64,000 bases of DNA, taken from contig NZ_FOAZ01000003.1 of NCBI RefSeq assembly GCF_900109465.1, positions 1 through 64,000 on the forward strand, written 5' to 3'. The first letter of the stretch is position 1, and each line of letters starts with the position of its first letter. Position numbers and translations under genes: made by a program. Positions 8,931 through 16,902 of this stretch are shown here, one piece after another. Source of the DNA: Streptacidiphilus jiangxiensis. GTDB taxonomy: Bacteria > Actinomycetota > Actinomycetes > Streptomycetales > Streptomycetaceae. The notes under the pieces were generated by a model. That model was not told the DNA's origin and searched no databases. It saw only the letters and a list, made by a program, of their open reading frames with translations.

Positions 8931-9178
8931 GCGGTCTGCTCGCTGAGGTCTTCGGGGTCGATCAGCTCACGGGCCTGGGCGCGGCCTTGCTGGTATTCCT
9001 GCAGAGAGCGGCGCAGGTGCTCGGCATTGGCCGGGGAGCGCAGCAGGTAGTCGGTCTCGCGGAGTGAGGCGTACTCAGCGAGGGAGACGACGACCAGCGG
9101 TTCGTGGCCGGCACGGGTGATGACGAGTTCTTCGGCGTCGTTCTCGACGGCATCGAGCGCGGCGACCCGGCTGACGCT
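8927..9178 (-). pseudogene. YefM/Phd-family antitoxin, 5'-truncated
   Basis: The frame encodes the antitoxin core (ELVITRAGHEPLVVVSLAEY, then ASLRETDYLLRSPANAEHL) and a charged toxin-binding tail ending DLSEQTA. Homology begins only at about SVSRVAALDAV, missing roughly the first ten or more residues of a YefM protein. I find no in-frame ATG, GTG or TTG near the expected start. Upstream the open frame runs straight into the tRNA-Ser terminator hairpin (9206-9240) and att site. Either translation starts at a non-canonical codon or the 5' end was lost when an element inserted here. The stop overlaps the toxin start by 4 bp. Confidence 0.7.
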
Positions 9179-9205
9179 GCACGACTGACCGACCCCTCCA
9201 ACGAC

Positions 9206-9240
9206 AAAGGCCCGGACCGCGAGAAGCAGTCCGGGCCTTT
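9206..9240. terminator. Displaced tRNA-Ser terminator hairpin
   Basis: AAAGGCCCGGA (9206-9216) pairs perfectly with 9230-9240. It lies directly beyond the tRNA 3'-end copy at 9248, so it is probably the terminator of the tRNA before the current element inserted. Confidence 0.75.
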
Positions 9241-9247
9241 GATCAAG

Positions 9248-9301
9248 GCGGAGGATACGAGATTCGAACTCGTGAGGGGTTGCCCCCAACACGCTTTCCA
9301 A
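9248..9301 (-). repeat. attL: 54-bp tRNA-Ser 3'-end copy
   Basis: Identical over 54 bp to 37177-37230. It begins GCGGAGGATACGAGATTCG and ends in the anticodon-loop sequence CGCTTTCCAA. Beyond 9301 the sequence diverges from tRNA, so this is a displaced tRNA fragment and not a functional gene. Confidence 0.92.
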
Positions 9302-9398
9302 CTGTTCGTCCGGGTGTCCGGACGGGTTCGCCACCGTCCTGACCTGCGGCGGAGAGACCGGAGTGCGCAAGATCGGACGGCCCTGAACGGAGGTGAAT

Positions 9399-9416
9399 GC
9401 AACTGGAACTGCAACT
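9399..9416. repeat. Arm-type repeat, left end
   Basis: GCAACTGGAACTGCAACT: two TGCAACT-like hexamer units 12 bp apart. It matches 37096-37113 at 16 of 18 positions, in the same orientation. Located about 100 bp inside the left core, it is a candidate integrase arm-binding site. The rest of 9302-9521 shows no gene. Confidence 0.55.
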
Positions 9417-9521
9417 AACCGGGGGAACGTTTTCCCAGTTCAGGAGCCACAAGGACGTGGTCGACTGAACGTGCATCAGACTACGCTCGACGCCCCGTGC
9501 AGGGAGAGACGCTGGAGCTGA

Positions 9522-10187
9522 TCAACGATTCCAGGAGGCGGTGGCCGACCGAGCAAAGGGGCTACCTGTGCATGCCGCGAGCTGTGAGCAATCCTCGTAG
9601 CCCAACTCGTGCATGGCCCAGCGAAGACGCCGCACGCTGACCCCCGGCCGGCTGCGGAGTCGGTCCGTCTCGGCACTGAAGGCCGCGAGCCTCCCGCGGT
9701 AGACAGCCACGTCTTGGATCGGGACCCCGTCGTCCTCCAGTGCCTGCAGCAAGTAGTAGAGGTCTGCGTGCGGCTCACGAAGGCAGACGCGCTCATCACT
9801 GACCGTGCGCACCCAGCCAGTCTCAATCGCGATATCCATGCAGAGCTCAACTGTTCCGGGGCTTACTCCGATGGCGCTCGCCAGAGCGATCTTGTCGTAT
9901 GGCACGTCATGACCGCTGCCTTCCCAGGACTGACAGTCCTCCGAGATCGCGGAGGCCAGTTCGAAGAGACAGACCTTGACCACCTCCGGGAGGTCCGCGT
10001 CGCGAACCGAGTCGATGAAATCCTCGCGCTCGGTCGCGCTGTCTACTGGTTCTGCGGGCACGCCCTCTCCGCCGCCCTGTTGGCTGGCCTGGATGTCCTT
10101 CAGGGCTGCCTGGTACGACTTACCCGTGGCCGCCATGTGCTGCCTCGCCGCAGTCTTGCGCGCGTGCTGCTTGGTCAACCTGTTCAC
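9522..10187 (-). CDS. Hypothetical protein, 221 aa, possible DNA-binding
   Basis: No family is recognised with certainty. The basic N-terminus (KQHARKTAARQHMAATGKSYQAAL) resembles the N-terminal segments of several Streptomyces plasmid and element proteins. The middle (YDKIALASAIGVSPGTVELCMDIAIETGWV) looks like a helix-turn-helix. GTG 10187 is the first start; TTG 10178 with an AAGGGG nearby is an alternative. It is the leftmost gene of the element and runs toward the left att site, a position often held by regulators or small accessory genes. Confidence 0.55.
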   Translation of the reverse strand: MNRLTKQHARKTAARQHMAATGKSYQAALKDIQASQQGGGEGVPAEPVDSATEREDFIDSVRDADLPEVVKVCLFELASAISEDCQSWEGSGHDVPYDKIALASAIGVSPGTVELCMDIAIETGWVRTVSDERVCLREPHADLYYLLQALEDDGVPIQDVAVYRGRLAAFSAETDRLRSRPGVSVRRLRWAMHELGYEDCSQLAACTGSPFARSATASWNR

Positions 10188-10578
10188 CCCTTCAGCAGCC
10201 GTCCCGTGATCCAGCTCCGCTGTGTGGTGATCGGTGGATGGCGTCTACCACGGCGATGATGCGGGGCACCTTCAGGTCACGAGTGCCGCCAGTCACGGGC
10301 CAACGGCTTGACCGAGACCGTCGCAAGGGCGGTCCTTCTTGCCCAACGACGAGCGTGCAAACGGGTCACGCTGGTGGCTCCATCTGCGGATTTCGGCTCA
10401 CGCCATCGGCCTGGCGACCGATCCGGCAGTGCCGCGCCCGCTGCGCTCCGCCTCAGATTGCGGGGGTCGATTGCCCTCCGCTCGTCGTGGTGGCTTCCAG
10501 CCGCGCGGTCTCCCGGCGGGGGCTCCTCCGGGCCCCACCCCCGCCGGCCTGGAGCGCTCGTTGCGCGGCCACGAAAAG
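10188..10578. other. Gene-free stretch
   Basis: About 390 bp between the leftmost hypothetical gene and the 5S terminator. It has lower coding-type GC periodicity than its neighbours. I see no convincing gene, repeat or promoter. Confidence 0.5.
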
Positions 10579-10605
10579 GGGTGCCGCCCCAGCGGGGCGG
10601 CACCC
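10579..10605 (-). terminator. Intrinsic terminator after the orphan 5S rRNA
   Basis: A 12-bp perfect stem (GGGTGCCGCCCC and complement) with a 3-nt loop. On the minus strand it is followed by CTTTTCG, about 10 nt beyond the 5S 3' end. Confidence 0.85.
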
Positions 10606-10615
10606 TTCATGTATT

Positions 10616-10733
10616 TCTCGGCGACGACCTACTCTCCCACGAGGTCCCCCTCGCAGTACCATCGGCGCTGTCAGGCTTAGCTTCCGGGTTCGGAATGTTG
10701 CCGGGCGTTTCCCTGACGCTGTGGTCACCGAAA
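10616..10733 (-). rRNA. rrf: Orphan 5S ribosomal RNA
   Basis: About 118 nt. Read on the minus strand it has the diagnostic actinobacterial 5S segments: TTTCGGTGACC at the 5' end, AGGGAAACGCCCGG, CATTCCGAACCCGGAAGCTA, CAGCGCCGATGGTACTGC, and GTGGGAGAGTAGG. The 5' and 3' ends pair over 8 bp (TCGGTGAC with GTCGCCGA, one G-U). No 23S or 16S sequence lies upstream: only about 70 bp separate it from the stop of the restriction endonuclease gene on the same strand. It is therefore outside any rRNA operon and inside the integrated element, but has its own terminator. Transcription could come from the restriction-modification operon. End positions are approximate. Confidence 0.88.
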
Positions 10734-10804
10734 TCCTGTGGCGCGGGGATCGCTCCCTCAGCACGCAGAAGACAGCTTACATGCCTGCGCGCATGCGCTT
10801 GCAC

Positions 10805-11908
10805 CTACTCGTCTCCGGCCCCAGGTACGACCTCGTACCAGGCCAGTTCATGGTTGGGCTCAGCAGCGAACCAGGCCCACGTACCAGGCGCGAGGTCCTT
10901 CAGGCGCCTCCGGGCCGCATCCGAGTTCCTGGACTCGAAGGCGGTGAGAAAGGAGCAACGGTCTGCGGCAATATTCTGCTCGGCAGCCCACTTCAGCAGG
11001 GCCGCTCGCCTTGTCTTGCGAATGACGCCGTCAGATGCAGCGACCTCAATAATCCAGAAGTGGACGGGGTTCGTACCGAGGTCCGCCATGATGATGTCGG
11101 GCAAGACGTTCTTGGAGTCGATGGTGATGCCCAGATTCTGCAGGGCTATGGCTTCCCCTAGGTGAACCTTATCGCCTGGCTCGGAAATCGCCAGAACGAC
11201 TGGCGTCTGCAATCGGGAAAGCGACCATGTTTCAACGACGCCCTTGATGATCAGCGATGATTTTCCGGCCTCAAGGGACCGTGTTGCTCCCGTCGCACTA
11301 TTAGGCAACTTGACAATTACAGCGTGTTTGACGTTCTCAGCTGCTGTCGCGAAGGAGACCCTCAGCTTGGCCCCTGGGTCTAGGTGCTCATCCCTCCAGG
11401 CGCTCGCAGCAACTTCCACCTCTTCAGCCGAGAGATCCGGGTCGAAAAGGTCCGCGAAATGATCGAGCAATGACCAACTCGGCCGGCTGCTGTTATTAGG
11501 CAAGCCTGCGCGCTTGCGGAGGGCGCCGTGTTCGCGCCATTCGTTGAAGGTCTCATCCCGCAGCGACTCCCGCGTGGTGTCACGGTAGGTCGCCGTGAAC
11601 GTTTCCCCCCACTCCTCACACAAGGCCGCAACCTTCTTACTGCCCTTCGCTGCAGCCGCGCGCCAGGCGAGGCGCTCGTCGTCTGTCGAATGTGCCAGTG
11701 TGCCGACGGACATCCAGAGGACTGTGGTCGGACGCGCCCACTGCACTTGGTCCGCGTTGTCGGTAGCGCTGCAAACTGCATCGACGTAGATCAGCGCAGC
11801 GACGGCCAATCCGGCCAAGGGCGAAGAGAGGGCTGTGTCGAACGCAGTCCGCGGGAAGATCACCTGGAGGCGCCGTTCGGCTTCCTCGGGTTCGATGAGC
11901 TTCCTCAA
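10805..11908 (-). CDS. Type II restriction endonuclease, PstI/BsuBI family
   Basis: 367 residues. The C-terminal third carries the family signature: PVHFWIIEVAASDGVI, then RRAALLKWAAEQNI, CSFLTAFESRN and LAPGTWAWFAAEPNHELAWY. The acidic and basic residues in HFWIIEVAASDG...TAF.SR match the PD-(D/E)XK-like active region of BsuBI_PstI endonucleases. The N-terminus would be the recognition part. TTG 11908 is preferred: it follows the methyltransferase TGA by one base with AGGAG upstream, whereas a start further upstream would overlap the methyltransferase. Known family members (PstI, BsuBI, SalPI) cut CTGCAG; specificity here is only inferred. The 5S gene lies downstream on the same strand. Confidence 0.85.
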   Translation of the reverse strand: MRKLIEPEEAERRLQVIFPRTAFDTALSSPLAGLAVAALIYVDAVCSATDNADQVQWARPTTVLWMSVGTLAHSTDDERLAWRAAAAKGSKKVAALCEEWGETFTATYRDTTRESLRDETFNEWREHGALRKRAGLPNNSSRPSWSLLDHFADLFDPDLSAEEVEVAASAWRDEHLDPGAKLRVSFATAAENVKHAVIVKLPNSATGATRSLEAGKSSLIIKGVVETWSLSRLQTPVVLAISEPGDKVHLGEAIALQNLGITIDSKNVLPDIIMADLGTNPVHFWIIEVAASDGVIRKTRRAALLKWAAEQNIAADRCSFLTAFESRNSDAARRRLKDLAPGTWAWFAAEPNHELAWYEVVPGAGDE

Positions 11909-11909
11909 T

Positions 11910-13670
11910 TCACTCTCCTGTGGGTCGGTAGGCGGCAGCGACAGCAGCCTCCAGGGCTGCTCCTTGCAGGTCGTTCCACTTGCGCACCTCATCGCGGTGC
12001 GGCAGAGGGATCGACTCAAGCTCGTACGCGCTGAGTGCCACGGACCCGGAGATGCAGCGAACGACTCGATCCATGGTCTTGGTCGCGAGCAGTCGGGTCA
12101 TGGCCTCGGGCGTCAAGACCGGGTCTTTCGCGGTCGGACGCAGTACATTCACGTGGTTCTCAACGGTGACCCGGCCCTGGCGGTCGTCCAGGTCCTGCTG
12201 GCTGAGATGCGCCGCAACGAGTCGGCGCGACTGCTCGGGCGCGGTGGTTCGTTGCACGAGCACGGCAGGCTCGTTGAGCACCATGACCTTGAGATCGGAT
12301 GCCACGGTCAGGGCGAGGAAGCGCATCTTGTCACGGGCGGGATCGCGGTGAAGTACCCCGCCGTCGAGATCTGCGGCCCAGATGACGTGGGAGCGCTCTG
12401 TGCCCTTGGTGGGGTACAGGTCATCGCTGCGGCGGTTCCACACCAGCGGCCCAGTGGAGGCTCGCCAGCCCAAGGAGGACAGGCTCTCCTTCATGGCGGA
12501 GGCGGCCGCGGCGATGGTGGCGTCGTCGGAGCGGCGTGGAAGGACCCAAGGGTCCCCGGTCCTTTGAACCTTGACGGCAGCGATCTGGGTCTCGGCGCTA
12601 CCCAGGCTGCTGATGCGGGTCTTCATCCGCCGGCGTCGCTCGAAAGTTGCGAGGCAGGTCTCCTGGAGCACCGATGTGAACACGCCGCTTCGGTCCTCGA
12701 CGAACGCGACGGCAGTCATCGCGGCCTCGCTTCCCAGATGGGAGCGCAGGTTGGAGAAGTAACGTCCGCTCGTGAAGCTGGTCGGCACGAGGGCGGCGAG
12801 CACACCTTCGTCGTCCAGCGCGTCGACCGCACCAGCCATGAACAGCCCATAGAGGTTCGCGTGGCCGTAAAGCACGTGGGCGTAGCGCTCACGCTCGGCC
12901 GGCGCCAGGCGCACCCGGCCGTAAGGCGGGTTCATGACCACGACGCGCGCTGCCTGCTGGGGCATGTCGAGGCCGTCGCCCACGTGCGCGAGTCCGGGCA
13001 GTGGCCTGCGAAGGGCTTCAGGCACCCGCAACAGAGTGGGCAGCATCTCCGCAGCCAGAACGACGTTGGCCACCCAGACCGCGAAAGCGTCAGCATCTAT
13101 CCCGCGAACGAGGTTGGGAAGCCCCGCCAGCGTCAGTGCTGGGTCCACCTCGTACGACGCCCGGAGGTGCTCTCGGAGGGCTGGGAGGAGAAGAGCTCCT
13201 GCCCCACAGGCGGGGTCGAGGACGAGCCCCTGGAGCACACGGTCGCGTGGCGGCAGCTTCAGGCTGGTGCGGGCGAGGTCCCAGAGGCGGACAGACAGCT
13301 CCGTGGGCGTGTAATGCCTGCCGTGACGGGCGCGAGTAGCCGACGACAGGGCCTCTACGTAAGCGCCCCCCACGCCTTCCGGGGTGAACGCAGATAGATC
13401 AACTGGAAGGCCCGCACTGCCAGAAAGGTCAACCGGCGGCTTTGCCTGGAGGGCCTGTTCGATATCGAGCCACTTGCCCGCCAAACCGACGGCCTTGGCC
13501 CTCGCCCGCCACCAGCCCGGCAGGCCAGCGAGAACAGTCGCCGCACTCGCGGTCAGATCAGCGGGCAGGTCGGTGATCTCCTCGCGGGAGCCCCGCGAAC
13601 CCAGAGGTCGCGCCGCAACGGTGCTCACCATGGGTTCCGACAGTGCTGCGGCCACGAGCAGGTCCGGCAT
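11910..13670 (-). CDS. N6-adenine DNA methyltransferase of the R-M pair
   Basis: 586 residues. The SAM-binding motif I is LDPACGAGALL (residues 151-161), motif IV is NPPYGR (247-252), and a HGRHYTPTEL segment (116-125) is typical of Eco57I/N6-adenine enzymes. The C-terminal half would hold target recognition. ATG 13670 has AAGGAG about 10 nt upstream. The stop is one base from the endonuclease start, so translation is coupled, and the modification gene is first, as expected for safe establishment. It should protect the host sites cut by the partner. Confidence 0.9.
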   Translation of the reverse strand: MPDLLVAAALSEPMVSTVAARPLGSRGSREEITDLPADLTASAATVLAGLPGWWRARAKAVGLAGKWLDIEQALQAKPPVDLSGSAGLPVDLSAFTPEGVGGAYVEALSSATRARHGRHYTPTELSVRLWDLARTSLKLPPRDRVLQGLVLDPACGAGALLLPALREHLRASYEVDPALTLAGLPNLVRGIDADAFAVWVANVVLAAEMLPTLLRVPEALRRPLPGLAHVGDGLDMPQQAARVVVMNPPYGRVRLAPAERERYAHVLYGHANLYGLFMAGAVDALDDEGVLAALVPTSFTSGRYFSNLRSHLGSEAAMTAVAFVEDRSGVFTSVLQETCLATFERRRRMKTRISSLGSAETQIAAVKVQRTGDPWVLPRRSDDATIAAAASAMKESLSSLGWRASTGPLVWNRRSDDLYPTKGTERSHVIWAADLDGGVLHRDPARDKMRFLALTVASDLKVMVLNEPAVLVQRTTAPEQSRRLVAAHLSQQDLDDRQGRVTVENHVNVLRPTAKDPVLTPEAMTRLLATKTMDRVVRCISGSVALSAYELESIPLPHRDEVRKWNDLQGAALEAAVAAAYRPTGE

Positions 13671-13901
13671 AGAGCGGCGCTCCTTCAGGGTAGGACTCCA
13701 CGCAACAGTAGCGATCTGGAGTCGCTCTGTCCGCGAAAGGCCCCCATGGCCTCTGCCAAACCCCAGGAGTCGACACGCAATCTACACGATTACGCGATCG
13801 CATCGTTATCTGACGTTCGATTCTGAGTGTTCCGCTGCTGCCCAAACCTTCCGCACCCCGGTGACCGTGGACCCTCCCGCACGGCCTCTACCGCCCCAGA
13901 G

Positions 13902-14327
13902 CTACCGGTGCAGGGTCGGCCGGGTCGTCGGTGTGATGCGACTTCCTGCGGACTCTCCAGCCGCTTCGAGCAATTCGTCCCAGTCGGTGTGCGGGAACCA
14001 TCCCTTGCCCATGAGGTGTGCAGTCCAGAGAACCAGGTCTGCCCAGCTTCGACAGCGATGCACCTCGATGGCATACGCATTGGCATCGGGCGCTGGGTCA
14101 CAAGCCGAGTGGTGCACTTGCCAGCGGGCGGGTTCGGGGTGGGAGAGGTGGGCACTGAAGGAGACCTTCACGAACCCGGGCGAGGAGTGATCGGTTTCCA
14201 GTTGCTCCCAGGCGCGCTTGTTCACTGTGGCTTGCTCTACCTCAGCCATGTCCAGCCAGAGGTTGCCGTCGCCATCGCCAACAGCTTGCTTGCACGCATC
14301 GCAGATGGCTGCCAGTTCGTAAGTCAC
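13902..14327 (-). CDS. Hypothetical protein, 141 aa
   Basis: Not recognised beyond a hypothetical found in similar actinobacterial cargo. It begins VTYELAAICDACKQAV and has CDAC near the N-terminus. The middle has WQVHHSACDP and EVHRCRSWADLVLWTAHLMGKGWF, giving several Cys/His residues that could bind a metal. GTG 14327 is chosen because GAGGGG stands 6-7 nt upstream; ATG 14342 is the alternative. Separated by about 230 bp from the methyltransferase and by 124 bp from the kinase gene downstream on the same strand. Confidence 0.55.
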   Translation of the reverse strand: MTYELAAICDACKQAVGDGDGNLWLDMAEVEQATVNKRAWEQLETDHSSPGFVKVSFSAHLSHPEPARWQVHHSACDPAPDANAYAIEVHRCRSWADLVLWTAHLMGKGWFPHTDWDELLEAAGESAGSRITPTTRPTLHR

Positions 14328-14451
14328 GATCGTCCCCTCCACATCGTCCCCTGGTCGAGCCCCAACCGCCCCACCGATCGGGAACTACCCGTGCAAAGCT
14401 GCATACGCACCTGACTGCCTCGGGCACCTTCTATCCGGCAACCGCCGTGGT

Positions 14452-15357
14452 TCATGGAACGGCTCTCCATTGCCAGGGTCGTGGTCCACGAAGGCCACGC
14501 AGACATGCAAGCCGCAACGCGGCTTGTTCGCGGGCGTGAGGGTGCTGGAGTGCAGCCTGGAGAGCGAAACAGACGAGACGCAGCTCGCGCATGTCGCGGA
14601 GCGCTGGGTAGCCGGCCCAGAGCTGCACGTTGGTGTCGCCGTACGCGTGGCAGTAGGCCAGGTAGTCGGCTTCAGAGAGCTCAGCGAAGGTGCCGCGTGA
14701 CACGGCAGTGCTTGTGAGGTCCCACTCGGGCGGGCCGATGGAGGTACGTTCGAAGTCGAGGAGCAAGGCGGTACCGCTGTCGAGGACGGCAACGTTGCCA
14801 GTCCAGGCGTCGCCGTGGATGACGCATTCCGGCATGCCAGCAGGCAAATTGGCCCAGGCTTCGCGCAACTGAGCCAGGCGGTCCAGAAGCCACGCGCGCC
14901 CCTCCGGGTCAACGTCGGCCTCTTCGATGCGGTCGCCGAGCCGGACGAACGGGTCGAGGCGGCCGAGGTCGATGTCGGCGGGCACGGGCAGCGCGTGCAG
15001 TTGCCGGAGGAGATAGGCCAGGTTAGCGGTGGTGCCGGGGCGGTGCGGGGGAAGCTCCTGCCAGAACGTGACGGAACGGCCCCCGGCGTCGACGGCTTGC
15101 TCCAGCTCGGCGATCGGCCGGACGGCCGGCACACCGTTGCTGGCGAGCCAGCGGGCCACGGCGACTTCACGGGCGGCGGCGCGGTGCTGGCCTTCGCGCG
15201 AGATCCGGGCGACGATGCCGCCTGGCAGGCGCCACAGGGCGTTTTCGCCCAGGCGGATCACCTCGGCCTGGCGGGCGTCGGCGGTTTCGAGGCCGGCCAG
15301 ATGGCATGCCTGGAAGAGGTGGGTCCGGCTGGCCTCGGCGGCCGCAGTGGTCGTCAT
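14452..15357 (-). CDS. Phosphotransferase of the aminoglycoside phosphotransferase (APH) fold
   Basis: 301 residues. The kinase-fold active-site motifs are clear: catalytic loop CVIHGDAWTGNV and metal-binding LLLDFERTSIGPPEWDL. The N-lobe has ENALWRLPGGIVARISR with the lysine position replaced by Arg-rich sequence. Proteins of this type phosphorylate small molecules or act as choline/homoserine-type kinases; substrate unknown. ATG 15357 overlaps the stop of the XRE regulator by 4 bp, so the two are co-translated. This regulator-plus-APH pairing recurs in Streptomyces. It is one of four kinase-fold genes in the 14-25 kb block. Confidence 0.85.
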   Translation of the reverse strand: MTTTAAAEASRTHLFQACHLAGLETADARQAEVIRLGENALWRLPGGIVARISREGQHRAAAREVAVARWLASNGVPAVRPIAELEQAVDAGGRSVTFWQELPPHRPGTTANLAYLLRQLHALPVPADIDLGRLDPFVRLGDRIEEADVDPEGRAWLLDRLAQLREAWANLPAGMPECVIHGDAWTGNVAVLDSGTALLLDFERTSIGPPEWDLTSTAVSRGTFAELSEADYLAYCHAYGDTNVQLWAGYPALRDMRELRLVCFALQAALQHPHAREQAALRLACLRGLRGPRPWQWRAVP

Positions 15358-16718
15358 GCGGTCAGTGCCTTCTTGATTCTGGCGTTGAGTTCGTCCGCGC
15401 CGGGGGCGTGGTGCTGGGTGGCGAGGGTGCCGAAGCGGGTGAGGTCGGTGGCCGCGCGGCGGGAGCGGACGCGGCCGACGTCGTCGAGGGCGATGTTCCC
15501 GATGACCGCCGCCTCGGCCGGGTCGCCCGTGATGGTGAGGAGGGCGGCGAGCTTGCTGCCGGACATGGCGCGGGAGCGACGGTAGGCGTCGGGGTGCTCG
15601 GCGACGGCGACCTGGAGCCGGTGAGCTGCTTGCTGGGCGGGGATGAGTCCGGTGACGGCAAGGTCGTAGAGGGCGTGGCCGGTGTCGCCGTGGTGTTGGG
15701 CGTTGTCGTAATAGGCGAGCCAGGTGGGTTCCTCGGCGCGGTTCTGGCGCGTGAACAGGTCGTCGGAGGTGCCGATGGCGGCGAGGGTCTCCTTCGCGAG
15801 GCCCATTTTGGCGAAGGCGCGGGCACGGGCATTGTTCAGCGCCGCCTGGGCGCTGGCGGACAGCCGGTCGGAGCGAGCGAGGCCGAGCTCTGCGTAGGTC
15901 AGGGCCTTGTCGGGGTCGTCGCACCAGACCTCCTGGCGTGCACGCCAGTTCAGAGAGCTGGCCCGCAGGTTCCAGTCGCCGGCCTCCTCGGCGCAGGATG
16001 TGGCGACGGTGAACAGGTGGCGCGCGTCGGCGTGGTGGAAGCTGTCGAAGGCGGACGCGCCAAGGGTGAGGCTGAGGCGTCCGACGGCGCCGAAGAGCTC
16101 GGTGCGCAGTGAAGATGGGCAGGAGTCGAGGAGACTGACAGCCTGGCGGAGCTGGGTGACTGCCGCGTCGCGGATCGGTCCGGCGGAACCATAGAAGTTC
16201 TCCCACCCGGTGAGGGTGTCGCAGGTCTCGTTGAGTCGGACGATGTCGTCGCGGGAGACCCGGCCTTCCGCAATGGCGGTGGAGGGCTGCAGGAGATCGA
16301 GGAGTTGGGCGAGACCGAGCCCGCCGGCGGTGTGGAGGAAGGCGCGTCGGTGCACGGGTGACTCCCTGTCGGGTGCTGTGCGGTTCCCCTCCAGGATGAG
16401 GCCCGCGCCGTGCCGTGTGGACGTCTCGATCGCGCTGTCTGCTTCGTGGGCGCGTTTGTCTGCTTCCGCCGCCATGAGCGGGTGGAAGCGCGACAGGACG
16501 CCCCCAGTGCTCAGTGCGTTGTCGAGGGCCTCGGCAAGGTGCCTGGTGCAGGGCCTGTCGCCGTTCTCGATCTTCCGGAGATAGTCCCCGCTGACGTGCA
16601 CCAACGCGCCGAGTTCGGCGGGAGTCAGACCGCGGAGCTTCCGCCAGTGGTGCAGCTCGGCACCCATCCAGTCGGCCGGGGACCGGGTCGGCTGTAACGG
16701 GCGCTTCGGGTACGGCAT
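15354..16718 (-). CDS. XRE-family regulator with TPR-like C-terminal region
   Basis: 454 residues. The N-terminal helix-turn-helix (LHHWRKLRGLTPAELGALVHVSGDY..KIENGDRPCT, residues about 22-62) is followed by a long alpha-helical region with repeated Ala-rich helices typical of actinobacterial TPR regulators (for example SLTLGASAFDSFHHADARHL; DKALTYAELGLARSDRL). ATG 16718 has a perfect AGGAGG at good spacing. It diverges from the degenerate-resolvase gene at 16903, so the 184-bp gap likely holds both promoters. Regulators of this shape commonly control nearby secondary-metabolism or signalling genes and may bind a peptide or small ligand. Confidence 0.85.
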   Translation of the reverse strand: MPYPKRPLQPTRSPADWMGAELHHWRKLRGLTPAELGALVHVSGDYLRKIENGDRPCTRHLAEALDNALSTGGVLSRFHPLMAAEADKRAHEADSAIETSTRHGAGLILEGNRTAPDRESPVHRRAFLHTAGGLGLAQLLDLLQPSTAIAEGRVSRDDIVRLNETCDTLTGWENFYGSAGPIRDAAVTQLRQAVSLLDSCPSSLRTELFGAVGRLSLTLGASAFDSFHHADARHLFTVATSCAEEAGDWNLRASSLNWRARQEVWCDDPDKALTYAELGLARSDRLSASAQAALNNARARAFAKMGLAKETLAAIGTSDDLFTRQNRAEEPTWLAYYDNAQHHGDTGHALYDLAVTGLIPAQQAAHRLQVAVAEHPDAYRRSRAMSGSKLAALLTITGDPAEAAVIGNIALDDVGRVRSRRAATDLTRFGTLATQHHAPGADELNARIKKALTA

Positions 16719-16902
16719 TTGACTCCTCCTGCCCGTCGAAGCGGACGACTGCTGGTGTCGGCTTGCAAGCCCACCCGGGTCCCGTGCTGGGCGCGCCTAA
16801 TAGTTGGCGAGCCATTCGTACCAAGCAATTACACCGCGTGACAGCGTCCTGGGTGACGTGTTCCAGACATCGTCGTCCGCGCCAACCGGAAACGGAGAAG
16901 CC

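Noticed and set aside
8481..9050. Plus-strand reading frame of 189 codons
   Set aside because: It runs antisense to the YoeB toxin and across the old att scar, with no domain similarity.
9248..9301. Second functional tRNA-Ser gene
   Set aside because: Only the half from the anticodon loop to the 3' end is present; no acceptor 5' strand, D-arm or 5' half.
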